Below are positions 12,001-24,621 of a stretch of 64,000 nucleotides of DNA, one piece after another (positions within the stretch are counted from its first letter, which is position 1; every line of letters starts with the position of its first letter). The position numbers and the translations under genes were made by a program. Source of the DNA: Phanerochaete sordida (taxonomy: Eukaryota > Basidiomycota > Agaricomycetes > Polyporales > Phanerochaetaceae); contig BPQB01000007.1 of assembly GCA_019973155.2 (NCBI GenBank), positions 682,001 to 746,000 on the forward strand. The letters run 5' to 3'. The notes under the pieces are model-generated. The model saw only the letters and a program-made list of their open reading frames with translations, was not told the origin of the DNA and ran no database searches.

Positions 12001-15000
12001 GAAGACCTACGAACAGTTCTGCGCCGTGCCGGTTGCAAGGGCGAGAAGATTTGCTTCATCATGGATGAGTCCAACGTTCTCGACTCCGGTTTCCTCGAGC
12101 GCATGAACACTCTTCTTGCCAATGCCGAGGTCCCCGGTCTCTTCGAAGGAGATGAACATTCCGCCCTCATGACTGCTTGCAAGGAAGGCTCGCAGCGTGA
12201 TGGTCTTATGCTGGATTCGCACGAGGAGCTCTACCGCTGGTTCACACAACAGGTCGCAAAGAACCTGCATGTCGTATTCACCATGAACCCTCCGGAGAAC
12301 GGCCTTGCCTCTCGGGCTGCGACATCTCCCGCCTTGTTCAACCGTTGTGTCCTCGATTGGTTCGGTGACTGGTCCGACCAAGCGTTCTACCAGGTCGGCA
12401 TGGAATTCACGCATATTCTCGATCTCGACCTCCCTTCGTACAACCCTCCTGTTCACTTCCCGATCGCGTACCGCGAACTTGCTATGCCACCGCTGCATCG
12501 CACGGCGGTCGTCAATGCACTGGTCTACGTGCACCAGTCATTGCACCAAATCAACCAGCGTCTCAGCCGTCGTCAAGGTCGATACAACTACGTTACTCCT
12601 CGCCACTACCTCGACTTGTAGGTGTTCTGTCTTCGCGTTGGTTGACGCAAGCTTACACTTCTTCCCCAAAGCATCAACCACTATGTCCGGCTCTACAGCG
12701 AAAAGCGCGACGAGCTCGAAGAGCAACAGCGTCACCTGCATGTCGGTCTGGACAAGCTCAGGGACACGGTCACGCAAGTCGAGGAGCTTCGTAAGAGCCT
12801 CGCAATCAAGCGGTCGCAGTTGGAAGCCAAGAATGTCGAGGCTAATGAAAAACTGAAGCGCATGGTGGCCGACCAGCAGGAAGCAGAGCAGAAGAAGGCC
12901 GCTTCCATCGAGATCCAGGCCGCCCTCGTCGAGCAGGATCGCCACATCGAGCAACGTCGTGCCGTTGTCATGGCTGACTTGGCGGACGCGGAGCCCGCTG
13001 TCCTTGATGCCCAAGCCGCTGTCAGCAATATCAAGCGTCAGCACTTGCAGGAAGTTCGTACTATGGCCAATCCTCCCGAAGCGGTCAAGCTCGCGATGGA
13101 GTCTGTGTGCACTCTTCTTGGCCACAAGATCGACAGCTGGAGAACGGTTCAGGGTATCATCCGTCGCGACGACTTCATTCAGCGTATCGTCAACTTCGAC
13201 ACCACGAATCAGATGACGAGGCAGCTTCGCGAGCTCATGAAGAAGGAGTTCCTCAGCAGGCCCTCGTTCACCTACGAGACCGTCAACCGCGCTTCAAAGG
13301 CTTGCGGTCCTCTCGTCAAGTGGGCGATTGCTCAAGTTCGCTTTTCCGAAATTCTTGACAAGGTCGAGCCCCTGCGTAACGAAGTCCAGTCCCTCGAGGA
13401 CCAGGCCGAGCAGACGAAGCAGCAAGCGGGGATGATCATCAAGATGATATCCGAGCTCGAATCCAGTATCGAGAGGTACAAGGAGGAGTACGCCGCGCTC
13501 ATTCGCGAAACGCAGGCCATCGCAGGCGAGATGGAGCGCGTCCAAAGCAAAGTCGACCGTAGCATGAAGCTCCTTGAGAGCCTGTCATCCGAGAAGTCGC
13601 GTTGGGAACTAGGAAGCCGTACCTTCGACACGGAGATGGGCACCATTGTCGGCGATGTCCTCCTCTCGGCCGCGTTCCTGGCCTACGCCGGCTTCTTCGA
13701 CCAGCAGTACCGTGAAATGATGTGGCAAGAATGGTCGACTCACCTTGCCGACGCGAACATCAAGTTCAAGACTGAACTGTCGCTTCCAGAGTATCTGTCG
13801 ACGGCAGACGACCGTCTCAGCTGGCAGTCGAAAGCCCTTCCATCTGACAACCTCTGTATCGAGAACGCTATCATGATCAAGAGGTTCAGTCGCTACCCTC
13901 TCATCATCGATCCTACTGGCCAGGCTACAGCATTCTTGCTGAACGAGTACAAGGACCGCAAGATTACCGTAACCAGCTTCCTCGACGAGGCCTTCCTCAA
14001 GGTTTTGGAGAGCGCCCTTCGGTTCGGTAACACTCTGCTCATCCAAGATGTGGAACACCTGGATCCCATTCTCAACCCAGTCCTGAACCGAGAGATCCGC
14101 AGGACAGGAGGCCGTGTTCTCATTCGTCTAGGCAGCCAGGACATCGACTTCTCGCCATCGTTCACCATGTTCCTTTCGACGCGGGACCCGTCCGTGGAGT
14201 TCTCTCCCGATATCTGCAGTCGAGTCACTTTCGTCAACTTCACTATGACGAGGAGCAGTTTGCAGAGCCAGTCTCTTGATCAAGTCCTCAAGGTCGAGCG
14301 CCCAGACACAGAGCGCAAGCGTACCGACCTCATGAAGATGCAAGGAGAGTTCAGGCTTCGCCTGCGCACCCTGGAAAAGCTGCTACTGCAGGCTCTCAAC
14401 GAGTCTACTGGCAACATCCTGGACGACGACAAGGTCATCGACACGCTCGAGACCCTGAAGAGAGAAGCAGCAGAGATTACACGGAAGGTCGAGGAGACAG
14501 ACGTCGTGATGAAGGAGGTCGAGCAGGTGACAGCCGAATACCTCCCGCTGGCCCAGGCCTGCAGCGCCGTCTTCTTCATTCTGGAGCAGCTCAACCTGGT
14601 GAACCACTTCTACCAGTTCTCACTGCGGTTCTTCTTGGACATCTTCGACTATGTTCTTCATCACAACCCCAACCTCAAGAGCGTCTCAGATTACCACCAG
14701 CGAAGGGAGATCTTGCTCACAGACCTCTTCCTCACCGTGTACAAGAGGACGTCGCGCGCTCTGCTTCACCGCGACCACGTCATGCTCTCAGTTCTTCTTG
14801 CTCAGGTCAAGTTGCGCGGTGTCGAGGAAATCTCGGACGACCTGGAGTTCCTTCTCGAGAGTGGTGACGGTGCTCTGGCTGCTGGCGCGGGAGCGGCGGC
14901 AGAGAAGCCGATTGCTATCCTTTCCGCAGAGCAGATGCAACGACTGGAAAACTTCTCGAAGCACCCCGTGTTCAAGCCTGTTCTCCAGCATATCGTCGAA

Positions 15001-17241
15001 AACGAGGACCAGTGGGCATCATTCCTGGAATCCGACACACCGGAGCTGTCTGTTCCATATCCCTGGGAGCCGAGTACCCGTACGTACCATATGCACATTG
15101 TCTCTCTATGACCTTATTGACATCCTCTGACAGCTGCCGTTGAGGCAATTCGCAAGATTGCTGTCGTCAAGTGTTTGCGACCGGACCGTCTCCTTCAGTC
15201 TACGGCGACTTTCGTCAAGTCTGTGTTTGGCGCGGACCTTTCTCAAATGTCCAGCTACGATCTGGGTGCCGTCGTCAACGACGAAGTTCTTGCGGCCACC
15301 CCGCTGTCACTGGTCTCCGTCACAGGCTATGATGCCAGCTACCGCATCGAGAATCTTGTCAAGAATGTCGGAGCTCGTTGTGCTTCTGTGGCCATGGGCT
15401 CTCAGGAAGGATTTGCCCTTGCGGATCAAGCTATCGCGACCGCCGCCCGCCAAGGCTCGTGGGTACTACTCAAGAACGTCCACTTGGCCCCATCTTGGCT
15501 GGGGCAGCTCGAGAAGAAGCTTCAAACACTCAACCCGAACCGCAACTTCCGCCTTTTCCTCACGATGGAGACCAACCCGTCAATCCCCGTCAATATCCTC
15601 CGACAGTCTCGCATATTCATGAACGAGCCTCCTCCGGGTATCAAAGCCAATCTTCTGGACTCGCTGCGCGGTATCCCTGGTGCTCGACTTACTCAGGGTC
15701 CAGCAGAGAAGGTCCGCCTGTACTTCTTGCTCGCGTGGTTCCACGCTGTCGTCCAGGAGCGTCTTCGCTACGTACCGCTTGGATGGTCGAAGGTCTACGA
15801 CTTCAACGACTCCGACCTGGCGTCCGCGTTCAGCACCATCGACACTTGGCTCAACGCGGCGGCCAAGGGCCGTGCGAACGTCGACCCCGCGTCCATTCCT
15901 TGGGATGCTGTCCGCACGCTCATCAAGCAGTCCGTGTACGGCGGTAGGGTCGACAGCGACTTTGACCAGAAGATCCTCGATGCATTCGTGGACGGACTGT
16001 TTACTCCGCACGCGTACAACGTCGACTTCGACCTGGTACCGGCGATCTCTGGCTCGCAGAACCTCAGCGTACCAGACGGTACGAAGCTCGAGCACTTCAT
16101 GTCCTGGGTGCAGAACCTACCAGATCGCGAGCCTCCTGCGTGGCTCAGCTTGCCGCCAACGGCCGAGCGTGTCATCGCCATCGCGCAAGGAAACGAGCTG
16201 CTTGGCAAGCTTCGGAAGATGCGCATGATCGCTGACGACGACGACGAGGCAGCCACGAGCGGCCCGGTCAAGGGCCAAACCACGCAGCAACCAGCTTGGA
16301 TGCGGCAGCTTTACGACCGGTGCAAGGAGTGGCTGGAGCAACTGCCTGCTGTACGTGATATTGCGGCATCTCCTGAACGTGATACTGACATCCGGGACGC
16401 GCAGCAATTCCACGGCCTCGACAAGCAGAGCGGAGACAACCAGGATCCGCTGTACCGACTGTTCTACCGCGAAAGCAGCATCGGCAAGAAGCTGCTCGGC
16501 CAAGTCCGTCGTGATCTCGGGGACGTCCTCAAGGTCTGCCAGGGCGAATTGAAGCAGACGAACCACCTGCGCACCCTCATGAGCTCGCTGACGAAGGGTA
16601 AGCCTTTTCTCGCCCGAGTCCGCATCCGCTCTGAGCTAATGTACCGCTCCAGGTACGATCCCTGACCACTGGCGCCGCTACAAGGTCCACAAGGCCATGG
16701 CCGTCTCCGAGTGGACCTCCGACTTTGCGCGGCGGCTTGCGCAGCTGTCGCACATCGCCGGCCTCGGCAACCTCACCAACGTCGAGGTCTGGCTCGGCGG
16801 GCTCTTCTTCCCCGAGGCGTACATCACCGCGTCGCGCCAGGCCGTCGCGCACCGCAAGAAGTGGAGTCTCGAGACGCTGCACCTGCAGCTCGACATCGAG
16901 CGCGTGAACGACCCGAGCGCGTTCGTCGTCGACGGTACGTCCCGCGCCGCTCTCCCCCGCTTCGCTCGCTGACACGCAGCACAGGCCTCGTGCTCGAGGG
17001 CGCGAGCTGGACGACGGACCGGCTGACGCTGAACAACGGCGAGACGGTGCGCCTGAACCCGTCGCAGGTGCGCTGGGTGCAGCGCGACGAGGCGCGCGTC
17101 GCCGACGGCGAGACCGTGAACCTGCCCGTGTACCTCAACGCGGACCGCGCGGACGTGCTCTTCACGGTCGACCTGCCGTTCGACAGCGCCGCGGGCGCCC
17201 TGGTGGCGACGCGCGCGGTGTGCCTCACTGCCGGTGGTTAG
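6079..17241 (+). CDS. dhc2: Cytoplasmic dynein heavy chain, motor half (Dhc2 of a split heavy chain)
   Basis: Sixteen exons sum to 10365 nt, an exact 3454 codons: 6079-6090, 6151-6397, 6449-7013, 7063-7147, 7201-7375, 7433-7446, 7499-8945, 8995-9070, 9121-9918, 9970-11851, 11911-12617, 12672-15079, 15134-16350, 16405-16597, 16653-16934, 16985-17241. The product starts in the end of the tail/linker region ([11 protein letters not shown] at 6947-6979). It then has AAA1 (GPAGTGKT near residue 748, Walker B CFDEFNR), AAA2 (GPSGSGKT, ~1047), AAA3 (GPPGSGKT, ~1418), AAA4 (GVSGSGKT, ~1761, split by an intron), the stalk coiled coils flanking the microtubule-binding tip (~2010-2420), AAA5, AAA6 and the C-terminal domain. 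The 1100-1200-residue N-terminal tail for dimerisation and intermediate-chain binding is absent, and upstream lies SmE on the other strand. Agaricomycetes such as Schizophyllum commune encode the tail (dhc1) separately; this matches their dhc2. Confidence 0.95.
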
Positions 17242-17965
17242 TCGTGCTCTGGAGGATTGTAGTTTGTTCATATTGGTCGTTTGGCGGTGATACCCCACGC
17301 CTGCACGCACGCATGATACCTGTTAGATACACACTCGTTCGATGCCGGGCCGCATTTGTATAGCATGTTGTAATACCTAATAGTCTATGATTTCACGATG
17401 ACAATGGTCCTCAGTGCGGGCCTGCGGGTCTGCTTGCGCGGAGGTGCGGTACACAGACTCGAGCATACCGCTGCGAGACGATCCGCTATCACCCAACGTT
17501 GAGAGTCCCTCTCAGTCAGCCTCGTGGAAGCTGTGGCCTTTTTCCCACCATGAGAAGCCCTATAGCCGTGGGAGCGAACAAACGAGAATGCTTCTGCTCA
17601 GGTAAGATAGACACGGCCTGTCTAATCACCATGCGTGTTCTGCGCCTTCCCCGTTCTCACATGGAACGTGTCATGCATGACGGAGCCATGCTCCGCGACC
17701 CGCTGCCAGCGGTGCTCGCGGCCGCGCGCTGCGTGCAGTCGCACGCGCGTGAGCGCGTGGACGTCTGGAAAGGGTCCGCACGGGCGAGGGCCCGCCGCTA
17801 CGTTCGCGGGAGAAGCAGCGGCCGATGGGACGTGCGAGCACTTCTATTCCCGCACTGCGATTTAGCCTTCCAGGAGTCCTATTTATGCCCGAGAGAGATA
17901 GAGAGAAAGCGAGAGGCGGGCGCACGCCGAGCGATATATAAAGTGCCCAGCACGCCGCGCGCAGT
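17242..17965. other. Intergenic region between convergent genes
   Basis: Lies between the dynein stop and the end of the HAD phosphatase gene. It contains AT-rich stretches (for example around 17330-17400) and short frames only. No gene or repeat is supported. Confidence 0.6.
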
Positions 17966-19048
17966 CTAGTCGTCATCGATGGACACCTCGAGGATCTCGC
18001 CGATCCAGCGTGCGGATAGCCTGCGGGAGCGCGTGCCACGGGGCCGTCAGCGGGGGCTCCGAGGATCCGCGGGCGGCAGAAGCGGGGCACGCACCGCGTG
18101 AGGTCCTTCACGATGTAGTCCGGGCGCGCGCCCGCGGCGAGCAGCGCCTGCCGCGTGTGGGACGTGCACACCGCGACGACGGTGCAGCCGGCCGCGCGCC
18201 CGGCCGCGATGCCGGACGGCGCGTCCTCGACGACGAGGCCTGTATTTTCGTTAGCGTGTTTTGGGGGTGGGGGCGCAGAACGCACACTGCGAGGGGTCGA
18301 CGCCGAGGCGGCGCGCGCCCGCGAGGTACGGGTCCGGACGCGGCTTGCCGTGCACGACGTCGTTGGACGTCACGAGGCCGAGCGGCGGGAGCGGCAGGCC
18401 GCAGCGCTCGAGCGCGCGCGGCGCGTACACGTTCGTCGCTGGCGGGGCGTCAGCGGGCGCACGCGCGCTGCGCGAACCGGGGCACGCACCGGAGGTGACG
18501 ATCGTCCAGCCGGACGTGGCCTCGGGCGGGCCTGTGCCGATCTGCGGGGCGTCAGCGGGGCGCGGGTAGGGCGGGGGGCGTGGCGCACGCGGTTGAGCAG
18601 GGTGAGTGCGCCCGGGAGCACGAGGGGCCCGCCCTTGATGACGAGGTCTTCAAAGCGCACGATCTCTGACTGGGTGTGCAGACGCGCTTGAGCGGTGTTG
18701 TGTGTATCTGGGAAGAAACGGGACACGCACCTGGAGCTTCTCCTCATCCTGAATGCCACAGTACTCTTTCAGTGTGTCGTAGAGGCGCCGCCCGTGGGCT
18801 TTGTGTGCCACGTCTGCTGCGTCGAGGCCGTAGTCGGCGGCAAAGACCTGCCAGGCTTGCAGGACGCCCGGAGTCGAGTCGATTAGGGTGCTAGGGGCCG
18901 CGGTGTGATCGAGGCGTGATCAGAGGATTTGCAGTGAAATTGGTGACGCACCCGTCGAGATCGAAGAGGATCTGTGCGGGGCAGGGTGTGAGCTGGCGTG
19001 CGAGGAGGCTGGGGACGTACTCACAGCGTGCACTGGCAGGGCGTGCAT
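17966..19048 (-). CDS. HAD-superfamily phosphatase, glycerol-phosphatase/DOG-like
   Basis: Spliced from at least seven exons into roughly 235 aa. The N-terminus MHALPVHAILFDLDGTLIDS carries HAD motif I (DLDGT, with the nucleophile Asp and the general-acid Asp two residues on). A helical cap follows, with HGRRLYDTLKEYC. Motif II is in GWTIVTSA, motif III in SNDVVHGKPRPDPYL, and motif IV in VVEDAPSGIAAGRAAGC. This order and the phrase EDAPSGIAAG are those of yeast Gpp1/Gpp2 (DL-glycerol-3-phosphatase) and Dog1/2 (2-deoxyglucose-6-phosphatase), soluble enzymes that dephosphorylate small sugar or polyol phosphates. Which substrate is used cannot be told. The acceptor/donor phases support the start at 19048 and end at 17966. 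Codon use is very GC-rich in the 3' half. Confidence 0.83.
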
Positions 19049-19489
19049 GGTGGGTGGAGGAGGCAGGCAGGAAGGCGAGGCTGGGTTCTACATGGCTGCG
19101 AGTATCAGCAAGAGTCGTCTCCAATAGAATTCCTGTTTATTATCGCCAGAATTCGACCGGACCTTGAGCACATCACGGGATCTTCGAGGATACACACCTG
19201 CCAATTTCGGCTATACAGATTAGCTTCCGCTTCCGATCAGCCTTAGAGCGATTTAGCCTTTGCCTCCGAGGCGCTCTTTCCTCCACGCTCACTCCTCCTC
19301 CCAAGCCTTTGTCGAAATGCGCCCCTTTGTCGCGCCTTGTCCCAGGGGCCACCCGCATCTGCCACTCAGAGAGCTACAGGGCCACCGCCAGCCCTATAAA
19401 TTTCCCTGCTCTTCGCCAAGAACACCACAACAACTCCCAGCGACCCGGTGTCCTGTCACGACTCTCCTGCACTCTCCTTATTTTTCATC
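19049..19489. promoter_or_regulatory. Divergent promoter region with TATA box for the secreted-protein gene
   Basis: Separates the HAD phosphatase (-) from the secreted protein (+). A TATAAA at 19395-19400 lies 90 nt before the downstream ATG, followed by a pyrimidine-rich leader, a normal layout for a highly expressed fungal gene. Confidence 0.5.
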
Positions 19490-21117
19490 ATGAAGTTTTC
19501 TGCCCTTCTCGCCCTCACATGTGCTGCTCTCGCGACCGCCAGGTCAATCGGCGTCGCCCGCCGCCAAGCCTTTCTCCAGCAGAACGGCGAAGACGCCATC
19601 GCACTCAAGTAAGCTTCGCCCCCACGCGCCCGCTTACAGCATCCTCACGCGCCACACAGCGCGAAGTACGCGACGCTCACACCGGACGCCGCGTGCTCGG
19701 ACGGCGACACCGCCTGCATCAACTCGTCCTTCGCCATCTGCGACCACGGCACGTACGCGCTCACGCCCTGCGCGTCCGGCCTCATGTGAGCCACTGCCCC
19801 GTCCGTCCGCGCACGTTCCCACAGCTCACGCCCGTGCCCCAGCTGCGCTGCGCTCCCGCTCGTCCTCAAGGCCGGCACCACCGTCAGCTGCACCACCGCC
19901 GCCGACCGCGACGCCCGCATCGCCGCCACTGGGGCCACCGGCGCTGCGAACGCGACCGCCGGCGCGCCGTCCGCCTCGGTGTCGGCATCAGCTTCGGTAT
20001 CAGCTAGCGTCACCGCGAGTGCCGTAAGTACTATCGCCATGCTCGGAGCACGGCGCCTGACACGCCCCCGCAGATCCCGCTGCCCAGCGCGAGCGCGCCG
20101 TCCAACAGCACAAGTGGCGCCACCCCCAGCCCCACCAACGGCACGGCCCCCACCAACGGCACGAGCCCCGCCGGCGGCGACCCCCAGACGTCGCTGACCC
20201 TCGCGCCGCAGGTCATCGCCAACTTCACGTCCGACGGCCAGTCATCGCAGTGAGTGCCTCCCGGTGGCGCGCCGGCGCACGTGCTGACCCTGCACGCAGG
20301 CCCGAGCCCGGGCAGACCGCGTCGCTGACGTCGGCGAACAACTTCATCAACTTCTGCCTCACGCTGCCGCACCTGCCGCTCACGAACGGGCAGCAGCTCA
20401 GGGGCGGCTCGTGCAACCCCGCGCCGATGGGCGCCGTCGCCGCCGCGGCGAACATGCCGTCCGCGCGCTTCCTCGCGCCCGCGCCCGGCGCGGTGCTCCC
20501 CGCGCACACGACGTTCACCGTGCGCCTCGCCGTCGCGCACCTCGCGACGGGCTTCTTCGTCAACGCGGACACGAACTTCCTCGCCGCGCCGCAGCAGCTC
20601 GACGCGGCGGGCGACGTGCAGGGCCACGCGCACGTCGTCATCGAGCAGCTCGACGCCCTCGCGCAGACCGCGCCGACGGACCCGACGCAGTTCGTGTTCT
20701 TCAAGGGCCTCAACGACCCCGCGCAGGGCGGCGTGCTCAGCGCGGACGTTACCGGCGGGCTCGCGCCCGGCGCGTACCGCATCGCGTCCATCACGACCGC
20801 GGCGAACCACCAGCCGGTGCTCGTCGCCGTCGCGCAGCACGGCGCGATGGACGACATGGTCTACGTGAGTGCCCCTCCGTCTCGTGCCGCGTACCTCGAT
20901 ACTGACGGCGACGCAGTTTACTGTCGAGGCTGGGGCGGGCAACGCCACGAGCTCCGCCCCGGGTGGCTCTGCGACCCCGTCGGCGAGCGGCGCCGCGTCC
21001 GCTGGCCTGAGCAGCACCCTGCCGGCATCCAAGGACCTCAGCACCGCCGCGGCCTCTTCCGCGGGCCTCAGCACCACGCCCTCTTCTGCGAGCAGCACTG
21101 CTTCCACACCCAACTAA
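19490..21117 (+). CDS. Secreted Ser/Ala-rich protein of a basidiomycete-specific family
   Basis: Six exons joined at consensus GT-AG sites. The N-terminus MKFSALLALTCAALATARS is a clear signal peptide. The first domain has a cysteine pattern (DAACSDGDTACINSSFAIC..CASGL), then a Ser/Ala/Thr spacer. A second domain contains TSANNFINFCLTLP and further on QFVFFKGLND and GAYRIASITTAANHQPVLV, phrases shared by a family of secreted proteins common in agaricomycetes. I recall some members carrying the misleading name 'ribosomal protein s17'. The C-terminal 50 residues are Ser/Ala/Thr-rich with no hydrophobic tail, so a GPI anchor is not evident with this last exon. Function unknown; cell-wall or extracellular location is inferred from the signal peptide and O-glycosylation-type tail. 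Confidence 0.85.
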
Positions 21118-24100
21118 CGCAGGTGCGCGCATCCCGGTGTACCCACCACTCCTGTCTTCGCTGTACTGTGTACACCGCCCAATAAATTATCACGCCCACG
21201 CTCCCTACCCTTCGCTGTATTGGCGCGTGCACACGAGCCTTCGAAGCCTTCGATGAACGTGGCCCGCGCCCGGGTGCAGTGCCCGCGTTTCTGATGTCCG
21301 TGCACCTGCATGTGCACCCTATGTATGTGCATCCGGCCCCGGGGCACCCTCCGCCGCACGCGTTCCAGAGCACGCGACGGCTGCGGGTGGCAACGCCCGC
21401 GGCGGCGGCGGCGGTCCAGGCTCCTGGGCCTCCGCGGGCGGGCGCTGGCGGCCTCTCGGGCGCCTCGCGACGCGTGCACGCGTTGGCCGTCGCGCGCGTC
21501 GCGCGCGTCGCGCGACCGCGCAGCGAGCGTCGGCGCGTGAGGCACGGTTCCCGGCAGGATCTCGAGAGGAGCGGGATTCGAGAAGCGTCGGGTGGCCCGC
21601 GCAAAGTGATCTGCGGTGGTGAACGTGCTTCGCGCGGTGCTCCGGGAGGTGGAGTCTGGCTAGGGTCCCGGTGAATGCGCTGTATTCGGGGGAAGCACGG
21701 ACGCTGCAGATCCACGCGTGGTAGGGTCGTGCACACTTGGCCGCAGGACGCTGCCGTGCACAGCCACACATGCGACGCGTGGCGCCCTCCATACCGCGCA
21801 CGCAGGGTCAAGCCGCGCCGCACTTAGATGTACGTGTGTGTGTCGTCGTACGCCGCGATGTCGGGTCTGCTATCGCGCGAAGACGCATCAGGCCGCCACG
21901 CAACCGGGACAGGTTTGCCTAGCTCTCGCACAGTGTACATTCGTGTGTGTCCAAACGCAGGAAGCTGCCGCCGGCGTGTTGTCGGAGACCCGCGTGTGCA
22001 GGAAAGAGACGTCGGCCTATCGGGAGACACCACACACGATCTGCACAAGGATTTGAGAGATTTTCTGGGACGGGACCAGTGATCGGGATGTGCGGAGTGA
22101 GTCGGCGGCGTACTGCTGTAACTCGTGCTGATTCCCCTCGACCATATACTCGTAGCTGCTGTCTCGCGCATTGTCTGAGAATCGTAGCAGAGCATTGACG
22201 TTCTCGTATGACTATTTTTTCTTCTTCAATGCCGCTATATTCGCCTAGAGCCCGTACAAGTTCCCGTATGACTCGCGCGGCGAGGATGTGGTTTTCACGT
22301 GTCGGCCAAAGACACAGGCATTGACAAAAAATTGACGCGGTGCGCACCGATGACGTCAATAAGTTCTGTGACAAATGCAAGGGCACGGTAGGACACTGCC
22401 TCGCTGTGTGGGCAGCGTGGCCCTGGGTGCACCTCGCCAGATCTGCACGATCGCGATGGGCGGCGCGCGCCGCATCGTAAATCAATCCTCTACGTCTACA
22501 GCTTGCAGAGATGGCGCGTAGATTGAGAGTGATATATTGCGCGCGGCAGGACGGCCTGGACGCCGACAGTCACCGACGCAGCAACCTTGGATGACATCGG
22601 GGCGGGAGAAGGCAGGTGCGTACCTGGCAGCATGTGGGAGGTAGCACACCGCGCGCCGCGTAGGTGCCGAAGAGGTCCTCCGTCGTGAGGTAACTTAGGA
22701 CAAGACGACAGAAGAGGAGACGAAGGCACCGCCGAACGCGTCGTCGCTGCGAGAGACAGCGTTGGAGCCCGACGCGTCCGCAATGGGCAAAATGCGCCGA
22801 TCGTGATGCCATCAGCGGGCCGCGAGCCCGAGCGCATGGCGCCGCCGCTGCGCGCACGCGAAGCGCCGAGCTGGGTGCAGCTCCACGACGCCGCCGGAAC
22901 CGCCTGCGTCTCCCGTGCCACAGCAATCGCGCACCCGGATGGGCTGGAGAAGCACGTCCTGCGGGTCCATCGCGACATCTGCGCGGTGAGCACGCCCGTC
23001 CGCGCGACGTCCCAGCCCGCCGGGTCGCCACAGAAAAAACGCAAAGATTAATTAATCGCGAAATTTTGCGCACCGTAGATCTACCTGCGGTGCCCCTGCG
23101 TCCGGTTTTTCAAGTTTGCAAAGTGGGTGCGTAGCCGCGAAGCCACCGCCGTTGCCGCGCCCCCAAATCGCGTCGCGCAGGCGGAAGATCGCCCGCTGCG
23201 CGATCGACCAGGGCCTTCTCTGCCTGGGCCACGCCCGACTCGGCGCCCTCTGTCGCGATATTCGGGGCCGCGCTGGTAACGGCAGCAGGCAGCCGTGCGC
23301 GATTGCCTGTCCGTCAGCCAGACGGGCGCGCCCGCCGAAGTGTCCGCTCTCCCGCCCGCGACACCCGTCGGGAGCCAGTGCTGCGCCTGCGCGCCCGGGC
23401 ATCGTTGAGCTCGCTGCGCGGCCAGCTCTTCGCTGTCTGCGCGCCGAGCTCACGCGCCTTGACGCCGCGCACAGCGTGGTTGCCCGGCCGCGAGAGCTGG
23501 CGCGAGCTCTGGCAGGACGTGTCCGGCATCGAGAACGCGAAGGTCAAGGCCGTCCGCCCCGAGAGCCAGCGCCGCGGCGTGTCTGAGGATGCCACGGCGT
23601 TCATCATCGCGTCGTCCGTGAGGAGGCTCTGATGCAGCTCTGTTATATTTTGTTTGGACGATAAGGCCAGCAACAGTGAAACAAACGGCGGCCTTCTCAA
23701 CTGACTGAGCGGATCCGGTGCGTCATCAGGGTAGTCTGCGACATCTCCACCACCGTCCGTACGTTTGCACCCAACCCGCAGCACGCAGCCAGCACCCCCT
23801 CCTCCAACACCCCCGCTCCATCGCGACAAACACCCGAAGTGCGCGCCATCTCACCGCCGCGGGCGGCGCCGTGCGATGTGCAGGGTCGTCTCACGGGCAC
23901 CTGACGACAGCAGCGCCAGCCCGGGTGCATTCAATTGAACGCATGCCGTACCTGCGCCTTGCCGAGACGCGCCGTGCGTGGACAGCCCGTATCGTCTCAC
24001 CCAGGGCCCCCGCCTGGTGCGTCGCTGCGCCCAATGCGGCAGGAGCCTCACGGGCCCGCGGGACACTCCGTGCCCCCCGGAGATGCCAAATGCGCTGAGA

Positions 24101-24621
24101 CAGCCTCTGATGCAGCCCTCGCGCAGCTGCCAGTAAGGGCGACCGCGACCGCGCCCTCGCACAGATACGCGCGCCCTTGGCCGCGCACACGCACCTCCCT
24201 AGATCACAAACCGTCAAGCGAAGAATAAGCTACGGCGGACGAACCAGAGCGCAGACGTGACGTGGCACCGGGCGCGCCGGAAAATCATGTGCGACAGTGT
24301 AAACAACAACGGCGTAAAAACGAATGAGGGTGGCCACGCGCCGGCCGCCGCTGGCCCCTGCTGCTGCGCCCGCCCGCGCGTCCGCTCGCTAAGGTGGACC
24401 GGATCGACCGCGCCGCGGCGCAGGAAACCGCCAGGAACAGCGGGCGCGCATGTGGTCTCGAGCGGATTGAGGGGACCTGTGGTGCGGCGGCGTTACGGAC
24501 GGCGCGGTGAGCGAGGCGGCGGACGACGCACCTCGGGCGGGCCGCGCGGCAAGCGGGGAGGGCGCGCGCGGGCGGACTGGGCGCGTGTGGGCGCACGGGC
24601 ACGCACGACGCATTGCACGCG
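21118..24621. other. Gene-poor, GC-rich stretch of 3.5 kb
   Basis: Overlapping short frames exist on both strands but none shows a recognisable domain or a consistent exon chain. The two least random pieces are a plus-strand frame at 22803-23051, ending in GLEKHVLRVHRDIC (like the end of a zinc finger with HxxxxH, but only one upstream Cys), and the region 23350-23700, where both strands are open (minus-strand SSKQNITELHQSLLTDDAMM; plus-strand WRELWQDVSGIENAKVKAV). Either may be a gene remnant. The remainder looks noncoding. Confidence 0.45.

Noticed and set aside
20031..21113. 360-aa minus-strand frame opposite the secreted-protein gene
   Set aside because: Arg/Glu/Ala-rich shadow of GC-rich codons; the plus strand has a signal peptide, family motifs and consensus introns.
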